Below, in pieces: positions 8,430-11,766 of a stretch of 11,766 nucleotides of DNA. Within the stretch, counting starts at the first letter, position 1, and every line of letters begins with the position of its first letter. The stretch covers positions 1 through 11,766 of the forward strand of contig QUTJ01031439.1 of NCBI GenBank assembly GCA_003573635.1, given 5' to 3'. Source of the DNA: Goniomonas avonlea. Taxonomy: Eukaryota > Cryptophyceae > Goniomonadida > Goniomonadaceae. The notes beneath the pieces are model-generated. The model was given only the letters and a program-made list of their open reading frames with translations. It did not search any database and was not told the origin of the DNA. Made by a program: the position numbers and the translations under genes.

Positions 8430-10185
8430 ATGGCTTTCCTCTGCTTGCTGCTGCTGGCGGGCCTGGTGTCCTGTTCGGCAGTCCCGCTCGACACCCGAGA
8501 CTCTGCACCTGCCGTTCATCCAAACATGGTGTCAGAAATCAATGCCTTGAACACTTGGAAGGCTGGCGCGAGTGCCAGGTTTTCAAAGGTTGGTAGTAGT
8601 GTTGTCTGGTCGGCAGCCTCTCACACGAGACAGCTTAGCATGGGTGTTGTCAAATCATGGATGGGCGTTGATGTTGACTCTCATGTTGCATCGTTGCCAC
8701 CTGCATCCCGTGAGCAGCTTCCAGCGACAGTCCCACCTACTTTCGACGCCCGAGCACAGGTGGACGGAACACTTCAACAACCACGTCATAACTGTTTTCA
8801 CAGTGGCCTGACTGCGTGACGATCACTCTTATTCGTGACCAGTCTGAGTGTGCTTCCAGTTGGGCAGTTGCCACGGCAGCGTCCCAGAGCGACCGTATGT
8901 GTGTTCAATCCAAGGTGCGCGACACTCGAGTTGATTTTTTCGTCCCCGACATTTTTCGCAGGGTGCGGTTAAGGTATCTCTCTCCGCGGAGCAGCTTATC
9001 TCCTGTTGCTCGGATTGTGGACTTGGCTGCCACGGTGGATATCCCATTGCTGCATGGGATTACTTCAAGGTACATTCTTTTTGGAGCAGAGGTCGAGCTG
9101 ATGCAAGACAGGCGGAAGGCTTGGTATCTGAAGGATTTTATCCATCTACAATGGAACCATGCGACAAAGATGGCCTGACGTGTGGTCACGCTCACATCAC
9201 CCCCAAGTGCAATTCTGAGAATCTCGATGCTAAACGCTACCACGGTAAGGAGCTCTACCCGCACGCTGTGTCATTCGTCTTGATTGTCCTCCGCAGGCAA
9301 ATCTGCATATGCCGTCGGCGGATTTGCCGAGCGCGATCGCAAAATCCAAGAGGAAATCTTCAACAATGGCCCGGTTGTAGGTGCGCCTCCGGCTCGGAGT
9401 AGATGTCGTCAACGGGGGTGGGGTCTGCTACGCAGTTCCTTGAATGTTTGAATTCTCTCCCTCTCGTAATCAGTGTCCACAGCTGTGATGCGTGTCTACA
9501 CGGACTTCCTCGTGTACAGGTCGGGGGTGTACACACACGCCACTGGGTCGCTTCTTGGTGGGCACGCTGTCAGAATCATTGGCTGGGGAACGGTGCGTCC
9601 TTGGTGCACTGCGCGATGCTTATTTCCACACGGACAATCTCGCCGATCGGCACCTATGACCATGCGGTGCCGTGCTGTGTCTTTCTGGCATGTGTCTGCC
9701 TTTCTTATTGCCTCGGGCGGGAGGTTGGTTGTGGCAGTTGGTTTTTGGCAATCGATGACCTTATCGGTTGGTTTTGACAATCGGTTGCAGGAGCGCGACA
9801 CACCTTATTGGCTGGTCGCGAATTCTTTTGGCACATTGTGGGGCGAAGCTGGCTTCTTTAAGGTGAGACGGCAGCGCAGAAGCGTGTTGTGTAAGGGAGG
9901 GAGAGAGGGATGGGGCATGCTCCTGAGAAGGGGGGGGGGTGGCGGTCATGCTCCAGAGAAGGTGAGTTGCTATGAGGGCTTCCCTCTCTGTGGGTGTCTA
10001 CGGTTTGGGTGTGCGTACGCGCGTCTGCGGGTCCCAGCGTGTGCGCGCGCGTGCTTAGCCATGGACAGTACCGTTCTCCCTGTGATTGCTCGGCGTTGGC
10101 GCTCACAATAACACAGATTGCTCGCGGCAAGAACGAGTGCGGCATCGAGGGGGGTGTGGTCGCAGGCTTGGTGAAGCTGGACTAG
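8430..10185 (+). CDS. Secreted cathepsin B-like protein with Ser in place of the catalytic Cys, 8 exons
   Basis: Exons: 8430-8759, 8804-8914, 8962-9069, 9112-9244, 9297-9380, 9483-9592, 9791-9862, 10117-10185. Introns are 44, 47, 42, 52, 102, 198 and 254 nt. Phases agree and give 338 residues, the usual cathepsin B length. Residues 1-17 are a signal peptide; about 18-103 are the propeptide, with TWKAG; the mature domain starts near FDARAQW. Papain-family (C1A) landmarks: oxyanion Gln123 in RDQ, then ECASSW (125-130), where Ser129 replaces the nucleophile; [15 protein letters not shown]; active-site His283 in GGHAVRI; Asn303 in VANSFG, with Phe in place of the usual Trp. The occluding-loop region (Cys200-Cys216) is shortened and lacks the His-His pair of cathepsin B. 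The same Cys-to-Ser change is known in TINAG and TINAGL1, but their extra N-terminal domains are absent here. Probably proteolytically inactive; it may bind substrates or inhibitors in lysosome or outside. Intron 5 has a second acceptor nine nt upstream (adds three residues). Confidence 0.93.
9895..9962 (+). repeat. G-quadruplex-type run and 16-bp direct repeat in cathepsin intron 7
   Basis: Four G-runs with short loops (9895-9915) fit a G-quadruplex motif on the sense strand. Two near-identical copies of CATGCTCCWGAGAAGG follow, at 9916-9931 and 9947-9962, spaced 31 bp apart and separated by a G-run. The second copy ends in AAG followed by a perfect GTGAGT donor-like sequence. Confidence 0.75.
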
Positions 10186-10303
10186 AGCGTGCACTCAAGC
10201 CGCTAGGGAGATGCTGGTGCGCACCCTCGCTCCTCGTCATGTCCCTATCCAATTACGTTGAACGCCGACGCTTGTTGAGACACTAGACACTGTCACAGAC
10301 AGA
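10186..10303. other. Start of the 3' flank of the cathepsin-like gene
   Basis: The 118 bp after the stop codon hold no recognised signal. No plus-strand AATAAA occurs until 10805. The transcript therefore either has a 620-nt 3' UTR running through the repeats below or uses a non-canonical signal. Confidence 0.4.
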
Positions 10304-10339
10304 GAGCCGACACCGCACAGACTGAGAGAGAGCGAGGGG
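10304..10339 (+). repeat. Repeat module A, copy 1
   Basis: A 36-bp element beginning GAGCCGACACCGCACAGACT and ending in GAGA-rich sequence. It recurs almost unchanged at 10648-10683 and in inverted orientation at about 10494-10527. Confidence 0.85.
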
Positions 10340-10379
10340 AAGAAAGTTTTTTTTTCCAAACAGCCAGGAAACAGTTGCT

Positions 10380-10440
10380 CCCATATGGAGGTGCTTGTGC
10401 ATACTGACACGCCACGCACAGTGACGAGCACAGAGCTCCG
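10380..10440 (+). repeat. Repeat module B, copy 1
   Basis: A roughly 60-bp element beginning CCCATATGGAGG, with GCTTGTG, then CACGCC and GCACAGTGACGA and ending in AGAGCTCC. It matches 10541-10599 and 10705-10754 with scattered substitutions and small indels. An ACAGAG simple repeat follows it. Confidence 0.85.
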
Positions 10441-10442
10441 TT

Positions 10443-10474
10443 CACAGACAGAGACAGAGACACAGCCACAGACA
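10443..10474 (+). repeat. ACAGAG simple repeat
   Basis: Imperfect tandem ACAGAG/ACAGAC hexamers lie directly after module B copy 1. A related GGCACA repeat occupies the same place after copy 2. Confidence 0.8.
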
Positions 10475-10493
10475 CAATCGCAACGCACAGAGA

Positions 10494-10527
10494 GTCTCTC
10501 TCTCTCGCTCAGTCTGTCCGGTGTTGG
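10494..10527 (-). repeat. Repeat module A, copy 2 (inverted)
   Basis: CTCAGTCTGTCCGGTGTTGG at 10508-10527 is the reverse complement of the module A core with two mismatches in 20 bases. A CT run comes before it, as expected for an inverted copy of the GAGA part. Copies 1 and 2 could pair as the arms of a hairpin with a loop of about 155 nt. Confidence 0.8.
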
Positions 10528-10540
10528 GTTTATTTTCAAT

Positions 10541-10599
10541 CCCATATGGAGGCGCTTGTGTACTGGCACGCCGCGCACGGTGACGAACACCGAGTTCCT
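10541..10599 (+). repeat. Repeat module B, copy 2
   Basis: This copy begins with the same CCCATATGGAGG as copy 1. It differs from copies 1 and 3 mainly by single-base changes; relative to copy 1 it lacks two bases in the GTGCATACTG segment. Confidence 0.85.
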
Positions 10600-10600
10600 T

Positions 10601-10644
10601 GCACAGGCACGGGCACAGGCACAGGCACAGGCAGAGGCACAGAC
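10601..10644 (+). repeat. GGCACA simple repeat
   Basis: Six to seven imperfect GGCACA hexamers lie between module B copy 2 and module A copy 3. Confidence 0.85.
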
Positions 10645-10647
10645 AGT

Positions 10648-10683
10648 GAGCCGACACCGCACAGACTGAGAGAGAGCGAGGGG
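10648..10683 (+). repeat. Repeat module A, copy 3
   Basis: This copy is identical over its core to copy 1 at 10304-10339 and in the same orientation. It is followed by a pyrimidine patch similar to that after copy 1, then module B copy 3. Confidence 0.85.
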
Positions 10684-10704
10684 GGGCGAGAGTTTCTTTT
10701 CAAT

Positions 10705-10754
10705 TGCGCTTGTGTACTGACACGCCCCGCACAGTGACGAACACAGAGTTCCTT
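10705..10754 (+). repeat. Repeat module B, copy 3 (5'-truncated)
   Basis: This copy starts at TGCGCTTGTG, so it lacks the CCCATATGGAGG head. It then follows the module to CAGAGTTCCTT. It is the last copy before the AATAAA-containing modules. Confidence 0.85.
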
Positions 10755-10797
10755 GGCGCCGGTCGACGGCCTTGCGTCCCGTGTTTACTTGTGTTCC

Positions 10798-10835
10798 TTA
10801 TATGAATAAAGCTAGTTAGTGATCTCGCTAGTGCC
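10798..10835 (+). terminator. 3'-end-like module C, copy 1 (AATAAA 10805-10810)
   Basis: TTATATGAATAAA is followed after about 6 nt by GTTAGTGATCTCGCTAGTG. AATAAA with a GU-rich downstream element fits a cleavage/polyadenylation site. It is the first canonical plus-strand signal after the cathepsin-like gene and may end that transcript. Confidence 0.45.
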
Positions 10836-10911
10836 TCCTCTCTTCCCCATGCCTCCCGTTTGCTCCTCGTCTCTTCGGCGCTCGGAAACGAAAGGGACGG
10901 GGTAGGATGGT

Positions 10912-10928
10912 GGGNGGGGGGGGGGGGG
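10912..10928. repeat. G-run containing an undetermined base
   Basis: The sequence is a G homopolymer with an N at 10915. The run length and base identity are uncertain, so this is probably a sequencing or assembly limit. Indels here should not be trusted. Confidence 0.9.
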
Positions 10929-11012
10929 CTTAGTGATTGCCACCAGCCAAGTCTCACTCTCCCACGCATGCCTTAGGCGTTATGCTGCACACCCCGGGTC
11001 CTGGCCGGTCCC

Positions 11013-11057
11013 TTATGAATAAACGCTCCAGTCGTTAGTGATCTCGTTAGTTCCGCG
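11013..11057 (+). terminator. 3'-end-like module C, copy 2 (AATAAA 11018-11023)
   Basis: TTATGAATAAACGC is followed by GTTAGTGATCTCGTTAGT and CCGCG. It has the same order of elements as copies 1 and 3, with a 7-nt longer spacer before the GU-rich part than in copy 3. Confidence 0.45.
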
Positions 11058-11074
11058 CGGTGTCGGATGTCTTC

Positions 11075-11161
11075 TTCCCACTTGAATGGGTGTTGGACTT
11101 AGGGGCTCGAGCTCGACATGCATTTATTCTGGGCACGCGCGAGGTTCAAGGAATTGTAGTT
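11075..11161 (+). repeat. Tandem repeat module D, copy 1
   Basis: An 87-bp element from TTCCCACTTGAATG to GGTTCAAGGAATTGTAGTT, including GGGGCTCGAGCTCGACATG. It recurs 145 bp downstream with about ten substitutions. With module C it makes a tandem unit of 145-149 bp. A minus-strand AATAAA (11122-11127) occurs only in this copy. Confidence 0.9.
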
Positions 11162-11201
11162 ATATGAATAAACGCGAGGTAGTGATCTCGTTAGTGCCGC
11201 G
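11160..11201 (+). terminator. 3'-end-like module C, copy 3 (AATAAA 11167-11172)
   Basis: TTATATGAATAAACGCGAGG is followed by TAGTGATCTCGTTAGTG and CCGCG. It begins exactly where module D copy 1 ends. A degenerate fourth copy without AATAAA may follow module D copy 2 (CGTTGGTGATTTC near 11311). Confidence 0.45.
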
Positions 11202-11219
11202 AATGCGTTAGGAGGTCGG

Positions 11220-11306
11220 TTCCCACTTGAATGCGTGTTAGACTCAAGGGCTCGAGCTTGACATGGATTTCTTCTGGGCGCGCGCGAGGTTCAAGGAATT
11301 GTAGTT
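11220..11306 (+). repeat. Tandem repeat module D, copy 2
   Basis: This is the second copy of the 87-bp element, at an offset of 145 bp from copy 1. Both ends are conserved (TTCCCACTTGAATG and GGTTCAAGGAATTGTAGTT). Confidence 0.9.
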
Positions 11307-11376
11307 GGCATCGTTGGTGATTTCCCGCACTACCTGCCACAGGGCGTTAGCCTTGAGGACACGAAAACGGAGAGAG

Positions 11377-11407
<31 letters not shown>

Positions 11408-11409
11408 CG

Positions 11410-11455
<46 letters not shown>

Positions 11456-11480
11456 TGCAAAGACAGAGACAGAGACAGAG
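11377..11480. repeat. GT, GA and GACAGA microsatellites
   Basis: GT units (11377-11391) pass into GA units (11391-11406 and 11412-11452, split by GCGTGC). Imperfect GACAGA hexamers (11460-11480) follow. The reading frames through this stretch are low complexity and not counted as genes. 11481-11657 shows nothing clear beyond a possible continuation of the minus-strand gene noted next. Confidence 0.95.
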
Positions 11481-11657
11481 AGTATACAGGCTAAAGCCAG
11501 ACACACAGTAAATTTAATTGAGAAAAAGGTGTCGTTAGGCAAGCTTCCCCCAGGTTTGGCTTGCTCATCACGGAGTTGTCAGACGTGCGCGCGTGCACGT
11601 GTAAGAACTAGACAGAGTGATGCACAAGTGCAGCGCGGCCTGTGACATTGTACGGAC

Positions 11658-11714
11658 CTTGATAAAAGGCGGAAACTTGACGGGGCCCATGTTGTCGGCC
11701 TCAATCTCCAAAAC
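11658..11714 (-). CDS. Possible internal exon of an unidentified minus-strand gene
   Basis: On the minus strand a long pyrimidine tract (11717-11766) and TTCCCAG precede a 57-nt open segment of 19 codons. It is followed by GTCCGT, the same donor hexamer proposed for PRP19 intron 8. The peptide includes EIEADNMGPVKFPPFIK, balanced in composition and unlike the surrounding low-complexity frames. If not spliced, the frame continues to a stop near 11569. The rest of the gene would lie right of the window. I do not recognise the family. Alternatively it is a chance open stretch. Confidence 0.35.
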
Positions 11715-11766
11715 CTGGGAAGAGCCTCAGGGGGAGGCAGAGGGGGAGGAGGGGAGCGGGTGGAGA

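Noticed and set aside
9474-9482. Upstream acceptor for cathepsin exon 6
   Set aside because: Using it adds three residues and makes the segment longer than in family members. The acceptor at 9481-9482 gives the expected length, though alternative use is possible.
10237-10662. Minus-strand ORF of 141 codons
   Set aside because: The translation is Cys/Ala/Ser/Leu low complexity from CA and CT repeats. Only the module B segments look protein-like, and these are reported as repeats.
11141-11161. GGTTCAAGGAATTG in module D as a Pol III B box of a tRNA-derived SINE
   Set aside because: It matches the B box only partly and no A box at the right distance was found.
11244-11645. ORFs through the GA/GT microsatellites
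   Set aside because: Their products are mostly alternating Arg-Glu or Ser-Leu from the dinucleotide repeat, with no other support.
1-11766. Bacterial features: operons, CRISPR arrays, insertion sequences, attachment sites
   Set aside because: No direct-repeat/spacer array, transposase or Shine-Dalgarno pattern was seen. Introns and AATAAA signals show eukaryotic nuclear DNA.

Overview
This window is nuclear DNA from a eukaryote, most likely a unicellular protist with a compact, moderately GC-rich genome. Three genes are split by GT-AG introns, many only 42-59 nt long. Branch-point-like CTNAY motifs lie 11-16 nt before several acceptors. Polyadenylation signals are of the AATAAA type, some followed by GU-rich stretches, as in animals. 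The lineage cannot be named from the sequence. No operons, Shine-Dalgarno sites, CRISPR arrays, rRNA or tRNA genes were seen.

Five genes alternate in orientation. (1) 984-2372 (+) is an intronless DUF262 (GmrS-like, DGQQR motif) protein of 462 aa. (2) 2750-5492 (-) is PRP19, the U-box/WD40 ubiquitin ligase of the spliceosomal NineTeen complex, in nine exons (512 aa). (3) 5634-7302 (+) is a tandem FYVE zinc-finger protein in six exons (383 aa), similar in layout to the C-terminal part of ZFYVE1/DFCP1. (4) 7487-8299 (-) is an intronless ankyrin-repeat protein with a very basic, histone H1-like tail (270 aa). (5) 8430-10185 (+) is a secreted cathepsin B-like protein in eight exons (338 aa) whose catalytic cysteine is replaced by serine. 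Exon boundaries were joined by hand; reading phase was checked at every junction and all three spliced models stay open.

The genes form two head-to-head pairs with short shared promoter gaps (141 and 130 bp) and two tail-to-tail pairs (377 and 184 bp). They do not look like one pathway: splicing/ubiquitylation, PI3P-membrane binding, a nuclear-looking ankyrin protein and a lysosomal/secreted protease fold. The shared theme is compact housekeeping-style packing.

Both flanks are repeat-rich. The left 1-980 holds CT/CGCT microsatellites, a probable polyadenylation site and candidate TATA elements. The right 10186-11650 holds two interspersed modules in three copies (one module inverted in its middle copy), three copies of an AATAAA plus GU-rich module, a 145-149 bp tandem duplication, a G-run with an undetermined base, and GT/GA microsatellites. 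A probable exon of another minus-strand gene lies at 11658-11714.

The best leads are the Cys-to-Ser cathepsin B-like protein, the eukaryotic DUF262 gene, the triplicated branch-point repeat in the last PRP19 intron, and the repeated 3'-end modules.
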